Origin: Leptidea sinapis
Taxonomy: Eukaryota; Arthropoda; Insecta; Lepidoptera; Pieridae
Assembly: GCF_905404315.1 (NCBI RefSeq)
Contig: NC_066265.1
Span: 13,563,501 to 13,627,500 of the forward strand
Direction of reading: 5' to 3'
DNA length: 64,000 bases
A model generated the notes under the pieces. It ran no database searches and was not told the DNA's origin. It saw only the letters and a list, made by a program, of their open reading frames with translations. Made by a program: the position numbers and the translations under genes. Shown here piece by piece: positions 56,144 to 64,000 of this stretch; position 1 is the first letter of the stretch; every line of letters begins with the position of its first letter.

Positions 56144-56926
56144 ATGGATAATGCTAAAAAAATGTTACTTATTGAACCATCATTATTGGAGAAGTTAAAA
56201 CAACACAAAGAAAATGATACGCCAAGATCTCGATTAGATACTGATATGCAAAATATCTTAAGCAGTGATATAGAAGATCGAAAGAAATGTATTTTATATT
56301 TGCAAACCCTTCAAAGATATCTAAACTTCGTCAAAGAGGATCGACAACCATACCACATACCACTTATAAATGATAATGATTCATATATTGGTTTTAATCA
56401 AGGTCATAATGAAATCGATACTGATTATATAAATCATGATGTGAATAAAATAAATGTAGTTCCTTCTCAAACATCAGTGGAGGTTAACAAAAATATTGGG
56501 GAAATATACACGAGCTCTGAAATACTGAAACTAATACCGAAAACATATGCTAAAAAAGGTGAACTTTTACTAAATTTGATTTCCTTGAATAAAAATAAAA
56601 TAAGCTGGGATGAATCTGGTACCGTGATTATAGATAATGAAAAAATACCTGGGAGTAATATTGTGGACTTGGTGAGTGATACCTTGAGAGCTCTTCAGAA
56701 AAGTGAACCTATAGGTTGGGAAAAATTCGCAACAACTTTAAAGGAAATAAAAGTACCACTCACTTATATCGGGAACCCAAAGCGAGTGGATTTTATAAAC
56801 CATTTGCAATTAAAAGAGGTTGAATCTAAATCAGTACCTGACGAGGAATTTTCTACACCAACAAGTAATAAGTACACAGGGAAACTAAAAAAAAGATCGG
56901 ACTGGGAAAAATGGACCCCATATTAG
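56144..56926 (+). CDS. Conserved Polinton protein of unknown function
   Basis: 260 residues. The N-terminal half is a charged, probably coiled region (SLLEKLKQHKENDTPRSRLD, CILYLQTLQRYLNF). The C-terminal half (about 124-225) has a compact domain with LIPKTYAKKGELLLNLI, ISWDESGTVIIDNEKIPGSN, IVDLVSDTLRAL and a GWEKFATTLKEIKVPLTYIG stretch. I remember this domain arrangement from other animal Polintons without an assigned function. It starts 4 nt after the previous stop and overlaps the integrase start by 16 nt. Might be a virion or replication protein; undecided. Confidence 0.75.
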   Translation: MDNAKKMLLIEPSLLEKLKQHKENDTPRSRLDTDMQNILSSDIEDRKKCILYLQTLQRYLNFVKEDRQPYHIPLINDNDSYIGFNQGHNEIDTDYINHDVNKINVVPSQTSVEVNKNIGEIYTSSEILKLIPKTYAKKGELLLNLISLNKNKISWDESGTVIIDNEKIPGSNIVDLVSDTLRALQKSEPIGWEKFATTLKEIKVPLTYIGNPKRVDFINHLQLKEVESKSVPDEEFSTPTSNKYTGKLKKRSDWEKWTPY

Positions 56927-58002
56927 AAATAAATAAAATTTATTATGATGCATCACATCCTGCTGGCTACAGCACTATTGATAAATTGTCAAAAGCAATG
57001 AAGGGTAAAATGGACAGAAATAGTGTCTTAAAGTGGTTACAATCACAAGAAACATATACTTTACATAAACCTGTTCAAAGAAAATTTTCTCGTAACAGAT
57101 ATATTTTGTCTAATATTAATGAGTTATGGCAGGCCGATTTAAGTGATATGAGATCTTATTCTGAATATAATGATGGTTTCAAATACATACTTTGTGTTAT
57201 TGATGTCTTTAGTAAATATGCGTATGTTCGAGCAATGAAAAAGAAAAACTCTGAAACAGTTAAGGAATGCTTTGAAAGTATTTTTGCTGAAGCTAATACT
57301 ACACCTACACATATACAGTCTGACAAAGGAACTGAATTTGTTTCCAAATATGTACAAAAATATTTTAAATTAAAAAACATAAATTATTATACAACCAATA
57401 ATCCAGATATTAAAGCAAGTATTGTCGAAAGATTTCAGAGAACTCTTAAAACGAAAATGTGGCGCTATTTTACACACAAAAATACTCATAAATACATTGA
57501 TGTTTTACAAGATCTAGTGCATTCATATAATCATAGTTTTCATTCTAGTATAAAAATGTGTCCATGTGATGTTAATAATACAAATATAATGAGTGTATGG
57601 CAAAATTTATATGATAGAGAAAGTAAGATAAAAACATCAATTAGTATGGTGAATCCAAGAATTCACGTTGGAGATTATGTTAGAATAACAAAACATAAAC
57701 ATATTTTCCAAAAAGGATATGAATCAAATTGGAGTGACGAAATATTCATCGTATCTACCATAATACACCGATCTCCGTTTGTAGTATTTACTTTAAAGGA
57801 TTTAGAAGGCGAAGAGATAGTTGGTACTTTTTATGAAAAAGAGTTACAAAAAATCATATTCGACCCCACTACTAAATACAAAATAGATAAAATAATACGC
57901 TCTCGATATACCGGTAACAGAAAAGAATTGTTGGTGAAGTGGAGAGGTTATCCAAATAAATTTAATAGCTGGATATTAGCTTCTACTTTGAAAAAAATAT
58001 GA
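56911..58002 (+). CDS. INT: Retroviral-type integrase with chromodomain
   Basis: 363 residues. Catalytic core of the rve family: Asp76 (ELWQADLSDM), Asp138 (IQSDKGTEF) and Glu173 (ASIVERFQRTLK), so D,D(34)E. The N-terminal part has no HHCC finger but a helical region (TIDKLSKAMKGKMDRNSVLK). The C-terminus (~310-360) is a chromodomain: YKIDKIIRSR, ELLVKWRGYPNKFNSWI. It inserts the linear double-stranded element into the genome with a 6-bp stagger, matching the TGTATT duplication; the chromodomain may read histone marks at the target. Overlaps the penton gene by 4 nt. Confidence 0.92.
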   Translation: MDPILEINKIYYDASHPAGYSTIDKLSKAMKGKMDRNSVLKWLQSQETYTLHKPVQRKFSRNRYILSNINELWQADLSDMRSYSEYNDGFKYILCVIDVFSKYAYVRAMKKKNSETVKECFESIFAEANTTPTHIQSDKGTEFVSKYVQKYFKLKNINYYTTNNPDIKASIVERFQRTLKTKMWRYFTHKNTHKYIDVLQDLVHSYNHSFHSSIKMCPCDVNNTNIMSVWQNLYDRESKIKTSISMVNPRIHVGDYVRITKHKHIFQKGYESNWSDEIFIVSTIIHRSPFVVFTLKDLEGEEIVGTFYEKELQKIIFDPTTKYKIDKIIRSRYTGNRKELLVKWRGYPNKFNSWILASTLKKI

Positions 58003-58763
58003 ATAAAGATAGTTTTTATTTAACTTTACTAAGCAATAGTTCTATGGATTATTTTCCTGATAATACAACAACATTATTTTCTACGAAACTGCCAAAACCA
58101 ACAATACTAGAAGGTGAATGGAGGGTTGGAGTAGTAGAATTTCAGTACCCATGCACTATGTTCACCGTTCAAGAACATGAAAACATTATTTATATAACAA
58201 AGTTGATGAAAGTACCCGATGAAAGTAAACCGTCATATGTTTATTACAAGACACATATTCCAGCCACAAATTACGATAACATAAATCATATTTTGATGGC
58301 ACTGAATAACACTCGAGAAAAAATTAAATTTAAATGCGATGAGGTTTCAAGGATTGTAGTTGCTACGATAACGGATGAATCCATAAAATCTGTAACTCTA
58401 TCACCTAAATTATGTCTTCAACTAGGGTTCGAACCAAACAGGAACCTCGTTGAAAAAAATTTTGGAAAGTGTCCAGCTAATTTGCATTTGGGTTTACCGT
58501 CTCAATTATTTGTTTATTGTGACATAGTGGAGCCTCAAATCGTTGGAGATGTTATGACACCCCTTTTACGAATAATACCATTGGATCCCTCAAAATACAT
58601 ATATGGAGCGTACAAAATGCACGTTTTCTCTCCTCCCCATTACCTACCTGTGATGCGTAGAGAATTTGATACAATTGAAATAGATATAAGAACAAGCACC
58701 GGTCAAAAGATACCATTCCAATTTGGAACAGTGTGCATTAAACTCCACTTTCAAAAATTATAA
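57999..58763 (+). CDS. PX: Penton-like minor capsid protein
   Basis: 254 residues with the strand-rich pattern of a single jelly roll: FYLTLLSNSSMDYFPDNTTT, WRVGVVEFQYP, IIYITKLMKVP, FKCDEVSRIVVATI, LHLGLPSQLFVYCDIVEPQIVGD, LLRIIPLD, then TIEIDIRTSTGQKIPFQFGT. The FVYCDIVEPQ...VGD and final FQFGTVCIKLHF are characteristic of Polinton minor capsid proteins. In relatives it forms capsid vertices. Starts within the integrase stop (ATGA) and ends sharing one base with the next ATG. Confidence 0.85.
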   Translation: MNKDSFYLTLLSNSSMDYFPDNTTTLFSTKLPKPTILEGEWRVGVVEFQYPCTMFTVQEHENIIYITKLMKVPDESKPSYVYYKTHIPATNYDNINHILMALNNTREKIKFKCDEVSRIVVATITDESIKSVTLSPKLCLQLGFEPNRNLVEKNFGKCPANLHLGLPSQLFVYCDIVEPQIVGDVMTPLLRIIPLDPSKYIYGAYKMHVFSPPHYLPVMRREFDTIEIDIRTSTGQKIPFQFGTVCIKLHFQKL

Positions 58764-59221
58764 TGTACGGCAAACGTGATAATATTTCATGTCCATATGA
58801 ACACTATTATACTCACCAGGCCGGATCGGGTATCGGAGTTATTTATAAAGGAGCACCGTATCAAAGAGGTCATGGAATCGGAAGTTTTCTTGGGGGGCTG
58901 TTTAGATCTATTTTACCACTACTGTCTAGTGGTGTTCGAACTATTGGTAAAGAAGCATTAAGTACCGGTGTAGGTATATTATCAGATATGGTTAATGCAC
59001 GCCCCATGGAAGATTCAATAAAAACTCGTCTAAAAGAAGTCAGCTCAAATTTGAAACGAAAAGCTGATGCTAAAATAGATAATATCAACATGTTTGGATC
59101 TGGGTATATAACAAAACGAAAACGTCGTTCTGCGATCATTCCATCATTGACTGCGAAAGCGAAAGCTATTAAGAAATTAAAATTGAATCAAAAACAAATC
59201 AAAGATATATTTACTGATTAA
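58763..59221 (+). CDS. Glycine-rich, pVI-like candidate virion protein
   Basis: 152 residues. Region ~19-75 is Gly-rich and amphipathic (QAGSGIGVIYKGAPYQ, GHGIGSFLGGLFRSILPLLS, IGKEALSTGVGIL), followed by a basic segment (TRLKEVSSNLKRKADAKI, ITKRKRRSA) and a Lys-rich C-terminus. Such a Gly-rich amphipathic helix plus basic tail is reminiscent of the adenovirus pVI/pX type of minor core proteins, which lyse membranes or bind DNA. The resemblance is compositional, not proven homology. Lies between the two capsid genes. Confidence 0.65.
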   Translation: MYGKRDNISCPYEHYYTHQAGSGIGVIYKGAPYQRGHGIGSFLGGLFRSILPLLSSGVRTIGKEALSTGVGILSDMVNARPMEDSIKTRLKEVSSNLKRKADAKIDNINMFGSGYITKRKRRSAIIPSLTAKAKAIKKLKLNQKQIKDIFTD

Positions 59222-59223
59222 AT

Positions 59224-60537
59224 ATGTCATTTTTACATAGTCAGTCTTGTGAATGCATTAAGTCCGAATTGGATTTATTTGCATTACCATCAACTCAAAC
59301 TAGCATTGAAAGTGGACTATGGATTCATTATAAGCCCATTTCATCACTTGCTGATGATGGACCAATAGAATTTCAAGTACCTGGGGCAGGTGATGACTAT
59401 GTGGATTTATCCCATACTTTACTCCATATAAAAGCTAAAGTTTTGAATCAAGATTATACAAAACTGACAGTACCGACAGTTGTGGCCCCAGTTAATAATT
59501 GGTTACATACACTTTTCAGTCAACTTGATGTATATTTAAATCAAAAACTTGTATCGCCACCGAATAATACATATGCATATCGAGCTTATATTGAAACTCT
59601 ATTGAATTATGCACCTGCTGCAAAAGAATCTCATCTCACTTGTGGTCTATGGTATGAAGATACAGCTGGAAAAATGGATGCAACTGATGAACAAAATAAA
59701 GGATTTATTAGAAGACAAGAATTGGCTAGTGAAAGCAAAGAAATAGAAATGATAGGACATTTACATGGAGATTTATTCAACCAAGAAAAATTTTTGATTA
59801 ATGGCGTTGACATGTGCGTAAAGTTAGTTCGTTCTAGAGAAAATTTCAATCTCATGGCTTCATCAACTGACCATAAATTTAAAGTGTCTATTACAGATGC
59901 AACTCTTATTATTCGAAGAGCACGAATCAACCCAACTGTGCTACTTGCACATCAAAAAGTTTTATCATCTACCACAGCAAAATATCCAATCACGCGAGCA
60001 GAAGTCAAAGTTTTAACTATACCATCAGGCATTCAGGGGAAAACCCTTGATAACATATTCCTTGGTCAAATACCCAAAAGGTGTATAGTCGGTTTTGTAA
60101 ATAATGCATCCTTTAATGGTAGTCTCACAAAAAACCCATTCAATTTCGAAAATTATGATATTAATACATTTTGTTTATACATAGATGGACAACAGATACC
60201 TTCAAAAGCCTTACAGCCATCGTTTGACAATAATATTTTTACTACGGTCTATCATACGTTATTCTCAGGAACAGGTATACATTTCCTAAATGAAGGCAAT
60301 GGAGTATCAAGAGAGCAATATGCCAAAGGGTTTTGCTTGCTAGCCTTCGACTTAACACCCGATTTATCAGCAAATTCTTCAAGTCATTGGAATCTTATAA
60401 AACATGGTAGTGTAAGATTAGAAGTTCGTTTTGAATCAGCTCTTACACAAACAATTAACTGTATTGTTTATGCGGAATTCGATAATGTTATTGAAATTGA
60501 TAAAAATCGTAATATTTCTGTAGATTACAGCAGTTAG
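59224..60537 (+). CDS. PY: Major capsid protein, double jelly roll
   Basis: 437 residues. Start near CIKSELDLFALPSTQTSIE, then EFQVPGAGDDYVDLSHTLLHIKAKV, NNWLHTLFSQLDVYLNQKLVS, YAYRAYIETLLNY, LHGDLFNQEKFLINGVDMCVKL, FKVSITDATLIIRRARINP, and the second half with YPITRAEVKVLTIPSG, FCLYIDGQQIPSKALQP and GFCLLAFDLTPDLSANSSSHWNL to HGSVRLEVRFESALTQTIN. This is the standard Polinton PY, predicted to fold as two jelly rolls and assemble into hexon-like trimers. It starts 2 nt after the previous stop. Last gene of the block; AATAAA at 60623-60628 probably ends the transcript. Confidence 0.92.
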   Translation: MSFLHSQSCECIKSELDLFALPSTQTSIESGLWIHYKPISSLADDGPIEFQVPGAGDDYVDLSHTLLHIKAKVLNQDYTKLTVPTVVAPVNNWLHTLFSQLDVYLNQKLVSPPNNTYAYRAYIETLLNYAPAAKESHLTCGLWYEDTAGKMDATDEQNKGFIRRQELASESKEIEMIGHLHGDLFNQEKFLINGVDMCVKLVRSRENFNLMASSTDHKFKVSITDATLIIRRARINPTVLLAHQKVLSSTTAKYPITRAEVKVLTIPSGIQGKTLDNIFLGQIPKRCIVGFVNNASFNGSLTKNPFNFENYDINTFCLYIDGQQIPSKALQPSFDNNIFTTVYHTLFSGTGIHFLNEGNGVSREQYAKGFCLLAFDLTPDLSANSSSHWNLIKHGSVRLEVRFESALTQTINCIVYAEFDNVIEIDKNRNISVDYSS

Positions 60538-60622
60538 AATATAATAATTAATGTTTGAATCGTTTGTATCCTTGTGTATTTTTTATGTTGATTAAATACT
60601 AGATTACCTTATAAATTTATAT

Positions 60623-60628
60623 AATAAA
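60623..60628 (+). terminator. Poly(A) signal of capsid gene block
   Basis: AATAAA 86 bp after the major capsid stop codon, just before the right TIR begins. Confidence 0.5.
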
Positions 60629-61001
60629 AATATGTATATAAAATGATATTTTGTTTTATTATGGTGAAACATAATGGCACTTAAATGATAAGTTCAATTA
60701 TTGATAGTTTAATGGAGTCAACATTTCCAGATTGTACTAATGACTACGTAAGTATGTAGGTACAAAGTTCGTTTTCAATCAGCTTTTATATTATAATAAA
60801 ATTGATGAAAATATAATTTCATCAAATGTTCATAGATTTATATTTGAATCGCTTGTAATGATATTTTGTTTTATTGTAACCATATAAGTTTTAAATACAT
60901 GAATAAGATACATTAAAGCCTTATTTATTGAGTGCTTATGTTATTATGATCCACATAACTATTCAATCCTCGCAACTGACAAGACCCTGTTCTCAACTAA
61001 T

Positions 61002-61448
61002 ATGAATACAATCGAGATACAGAATTATTTGAACAAAATCGATCCCAGTATTAAAAATAATGTTTACGCGGCAAACCGATTGCCGATATATGTTGTAACG
61101 CCCTGTTATATTGTCAGCAATTTAGATAGTGATAATAAGCCAGGCACTCACTGGGTTGCAATACACATTGATGAGCAGGGTATTGGACAATACTTCGATT
61201 CATATGGTCGTCCACCTCAGGGATTCCAGCTGATGTTTTTACAAAGGAATTGCAGAATGTATAACTACAATACTGCAAGAGTACAGAATGAATATACCGC
61301 AGTGTGTGGCGAGTACTGTATAATGTATCTATACTTTAAGTTTAATAAGAAGAGTTTGAATGATTTCATCAAATATTTTGAAAATGATACAATCTGCAAT
61401 GATGTTTTATTATATACTTTATTTAAATCATGTTTTAAAAATAAATAA
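61002..61448 (+). CDS. PRO: Adenain-like cysteine protease, right TIR copy
   Basis: 148 residues, protein identical to the left copy (His50, Asp66, Gln95, Cys102). It follows the major capsid gene in the same direction, the position where a single PRO gene would be read with the virion genes, and has AATAAA overlapping its stop. Being in the TIR, this copy can be kept identical to the left one by replication or gene conversion. Which copy is expressed cannot be told from sequence. Confidence 0.9.
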   Translation: MNTIEIQNYLNKIDPSIKNNVYAANRLPIYVVTPCYIVSNLDSDNKPGTHWVAIHIDEQGIGQYFDSYGRPPQGFQLMFLQRNCRMYNYNTARVQNEYTAVCGEYCIMYLYFKFNKKSLNDFIKYFENDTICNDVLLYTLFKSCFKNK

Positions 61449-61482
61449 TAAATACAGAAACTGTCTTTTTAATCGTAGTAAC

Positions 61483-61524
61483 GAATGTGATAGAGGTAAT
61501 TAGTAAATTACCTGTATCACGTTC
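61483..61524. terminator. Hairpin downstream of right protease gene
   Basis: Mirror image of 49430-49471; about 35 bp beyond the stop. Confidence 0.4.
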
Positions 61525-61747
61525 ATGGAAATTTAGACATTGAGTCGCTCACCAATCATTAGCTAAATGACCAGTGATTATTAATGATTATGGATCTGTT
61601 TAATTTAAAATGCTAACTTTGAAACTATAAGAGATATCGAAAAACGGATCAGCGCAATCGCTCGGAAATACATCAAAACCCCCAGTTTGACACCAAACTT
61701 CTTTTTTTTTTTTTTAGTAGGCATCACGAGCAAGTGAGCCAGAATCG

Positions 61748-61807
61748 AGGAGCCAGAACCGGCGAATCCCTACTACTGTGAGCCAGAACCGGCGAATCCC
61801 TACTACT
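61748..61807 (-). repeat. 30-bp tandem duplication at right terminus
   Basis: Mirror of 49147-49206: GTGAGCCAGAACCGGCGAAT unit twice, ending CCCTACTACT. Confidence 0.85.
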
Positions 61808-61813
61808 TGTATT
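61808..61813. repeat. 6-bp target site duplication, right
   Basis: TGTATT, partner of 49141-49146. Confidence 0.85.
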
Positions 61814-61840
61814 GTATGTACCTAGTGTGTGACTGATGAT

Positions 61841-62110
61841 TATATTGACGACCTGTTTAGCCGAGTGGTTAGCGATCCTACTTACTAAGCTAGAGGTCCC
61901 GGGTTCGAATCCCGGTAGGTGCAAGCATTTATATGATGAATATAGATGTTTGTTTCCGAGTCATGGATGTTTAAATGTATTTATGTATGTTTATATGAAT
62001 ATATGTATGTTTAAGTAAGTATATTGTATTAAATATATCATTGTCTTGTAACCCATAACACAGGCTATATATGCTTAACTTGGGGCAAGATAATTTGTGT
62101 AAAAAGTGTA
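61841..62110 (+). repeat. tRNA-derived SINE family S3
   Basis: The head at 61849-61922 has box A TTAGCCGAGTGGTTAGCG and box B GGTTCGAATCCC. The tail continues with AACCCATAACACAGGCTATA and a CTTGGGGCAAGATAATTTGT segment. Single copy in this window; recalled as common in Lepidoptera. The Polinton target site lies ~30 bp upstream of it. The acceptor stem is imperfect, so it is not called a tRNA gene; the minus-strand open frame here is spurious. Confidence 0.55.
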
Positions 62111-63354
62111 TCAATATTATATTATATGAATTTATACAGAATAAATCAATATAAGTTACCCAGATAGACAAGCATGTATAAATTATACACGCCACCACAA
62201 GTATAAGGGCGCTTTACCACTGACACAGAGCTGGGCGAAACTGAACTTGAATTGACCAACCACAGCTGCTTCCATCAGCGAACATAGAGTAGAGATTCTG
62301 AGTAGGTAGACTGTGTTTGTTCAACTCATGAACCGATAATGTATATATTTATTTTGATATATGAACACACTAAAATAAAATATGTAAAAGGGGGTGCTTA
62401 TTATTACACACAAAATATAATATAGTTATTTTTCAAATAATTAAGTAATTTATTATATCGTTATTTCTACTCTTCCCCGTACAGGTAAATTTCTTGGTAT
62501 ACGACCGTCAATCAATTCGGATAAAAGGCTTTCGTAGAAATTTTTTCTAGTTTTGCTTCCATGTTTCGAATAGATCCGTCATCTTTTTCAATTGTTTCAT
62601 ATTGCGGCTGATGATGAGGATGGTGAAACATGATAAAAAACAATTGTGATTTCTTCAGTAATTTCATTGTCTATTCCATATTTCTAATTTTTATATATTA
62701 ATTTTTAAACCGCTTTTGACGTTGTCCAGTCCAGTTTACTACGAACATACAGTAGTACCGTACATAGTACATATTTGGGAGTGCAACAATGATTTTAATA
62801 ACTCCGCAATAATTGAGGTTTTTTTTCGAAGCTTACAGACTGCCAAAATTTTACGCAGCAATACGCTTGCGCGTCTCTAAAGAATACAATTCATCATCAC
62901 TCTGATCAATAGTAGTGTGTTGAAGCTCTTCAGCTTTTTAACTATAAAATTAACTTATACAGAGGGAAGATATCACTTATAAGGCTCTAATTCTAGCCGA
63001 CCTAGTTACATTCTTATCATCGTCAGTCTCAGTAACTTTATATGAACGTTTTTCCCAAGAATCATCTGCAATTACTGCTATCACAGGACAGCAATTTTTA
63101 TCCACTTCTCTGTTTAAAATGGCAAGCCCTTATTGTACACCTTCTGTCACTATCTCAGTGGCACTTCTTTGATTGCATATTGGACATATGTAGCGTACTA
63201 CAAATTTCATTTAACAGCTGTGCATATCCATTTCCTGAACTGAAACCTACTCCAGATTCCTTCCACAAACGTTTTATTTATACTTAGTTTCAAGGTTAGG
63301 TTTTCATTATACACTATTTAAATCTGTATATATATTTTACATTCGTGATTGAAT
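62111..63354. other. No gene recognised
   Basis: A+T-rich; the 81-aa frame at 63042-63287 has no motif. Confidence 0.45.
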
Positions 63355-63475
63355 TCGGTAGGCCCCCCCACAAGATGGTCCGCAACAGGTTGGATGCGGG
63401 CAGCGCATGACCGATCGCCATAGCGATCTTTGGGGGAAGTAATTTGTCCAGTAGTGGACGTCTTCCAGCTGAATG
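63355..63475 (+). pseudogene. RTE-type LINE 3' end fragment
   Basis: GGGCAGCGCATGACCGATCG, GATCTTTGGGGGAAGTAATT, GTCCAGTAGTGGACGTCTTC and a GATAATGATGATAG tail match the family ends at 1-150 and 26100-26395, with an internal deletion after CACAAGATGGTCCG. Confidence 0.6.
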
Positions 63476-64000
63476 ATAATGATGATAGTAACACTGATCA
63501 TTTGAGAGTTTTCTAATATGATGTCGTAAATGAACACATTTTTTTGCGCATACATTGCAAACGCTGGCTGAACCGTAACCTACGAGATAGATCAAAATGT
63601 GCTAGAGTATTGTACAACATTGTTGTTTGTCTATCTCTGTCTATCTCTTAGGGATAACCCACAATAACTATTTTTTATCCTTTACTATTTACGAGATATA
63701 ATGGCTTATTTACGAAGCGAATTTAAGCAATACAGCATTAATCCTTATAAAATTAAGTACTTATACATTGTCCATTTTATACAGATCAACATGGCCTGTT
63801 ACAGCATTTAATTTAAATGAATATTTTCGAAGATATTAAAGATTTAAAATATATATTGATACATAATTTTTTCAGTAGGTAGTGAAAATAATTACCTACT
63901 CAAAATCCGATTCACAAGGCGAGAGCGAGCATAGTCAAAGAATAGCAACGTTTCAAATCCGTGTATCAATAGCCAGGGTCAAAAACTAATTATGAGCAAG
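63476..64000. other. No feature recognised
   Basis: A+T-rich to the window edge; open frames at 63314-63595 are shadows of the RTE tail. Confidence 0.45.

Larger units (their letters stand above)
49147..61807 (+). mobile_element. Complete Polinton/Maverick element
   Basis: 12,661 bp with AG...CT ends, 1,146-bp TIRs and a 6-bp target duplication. It encodes the full Polinton core: protein-primed family B DNA polymerase, retroviral-type integrase, FtsK/HerA-like packaging ATPase, adenain-like protease (twice), penton-like minor and double-jelly-roll major capsid proteins, plus four uncharacterised ORFs. Every frame is open. Polintons are large self-synthesising transposons related to adenovirus-like and virophage-like lineages and are thought to be able to form virions. 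The gene order left to right is protease (reverse), small ORF, polymerase, ATPase, small basic ORF, 260-aa ORF, integrase, minor capsid, pVI-like ORF, major capsid, protease. Confidence 0.95.
60662..61807 (-). repeat. Right terminal inverted repeat, 1,146 bp
   Basis: Reverse complement of 49147-50292. The inner edge is set by the first mismatch outside TGGTGAAAC; the outer edge by ...CCCTACTACT against TGTATT. Confidence 0.9.

Noticed and set aside
58870..59139. Minus-strand 89-aa frame opposite the pVI-like gene
   Set aside because: Antisense shadow of a well-supported gene.
61849..61922. tRNA gene next to the Polinton
   Set aside because: Pol III boxes are present, but the acceptor stem pairs poorly and it continues into SINE-type tail sequence.

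Overview
This window looks like nuclear DNA of an insect, most likely a moth or butterfly. It is A+T rich. It carries Helitrons ending in CTAG with the lepidopteran-style GGGTCAGCTAG terminus, several tRNA-derived SINE-like families, RTE, Jockey and CR1-type LINE remnants, and a ~300-bp poly-A repeat present nine times. I found no cellular host protein gene and no convincing stand-alone functional RNA gene. Essentially everything recognisable is a mobile element or the relic of one.

Layout. 1-33158: a graveyard of short repeats (SINEs, MITEs, Helitrons, hAT, RTE/Jockey/CR1 tails), often nested. 33159-43085: a degenerate minus-strand LINE (endonuclease, reverse transcriptase, RNase H, poly-A tail) split inside its RT domain by a full-length LINE of the I/LOA type. 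The inserted element spans 35441-41425, has a 14-bp target duplication, a (TATACC)n 3' tail and both ORFs open. 43086-49146: more SINEs, a Helitron relative and a TIR element. 49147-61807: a complete, apparently intact Polinton/Maverick of 12,661 bp. 61808-64000: SINE, unannotated DNA and an RTE tail.

The Polinton is the main system here. It has a 6-bp TGTATT target duplication, AG...CT termini and 1,146-bp terminal inverted repeats. Each TIR contains a full copy of the adenain-like cysteine protease gene, so the protease is present twice, pointing outward. Between the TIRs, all on the plus strand, lie a small unknown gene, a protein-primed family B DNA polymerase (both with a predicted small 5' intron), and a very compact run of seven ORFs. 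That run is packaging ATPase, a small basic protein, a 260-aa unknown, a DDE integrase with chromodomain, a penton-like minor capsid protein, a glycine-rich pVI-like candidate and a double-jelly-roll major capsid protein. By homology it is a self-synthesising transposon with a virion-building kit: integrase for insertion, polymerase for protein-primed copying from the TIR ends, and ATPase, capsid proteins and protease for particle formation. Open frames and TIRs that look identical by eye suggest a young insertion or recent repair between TIRs.
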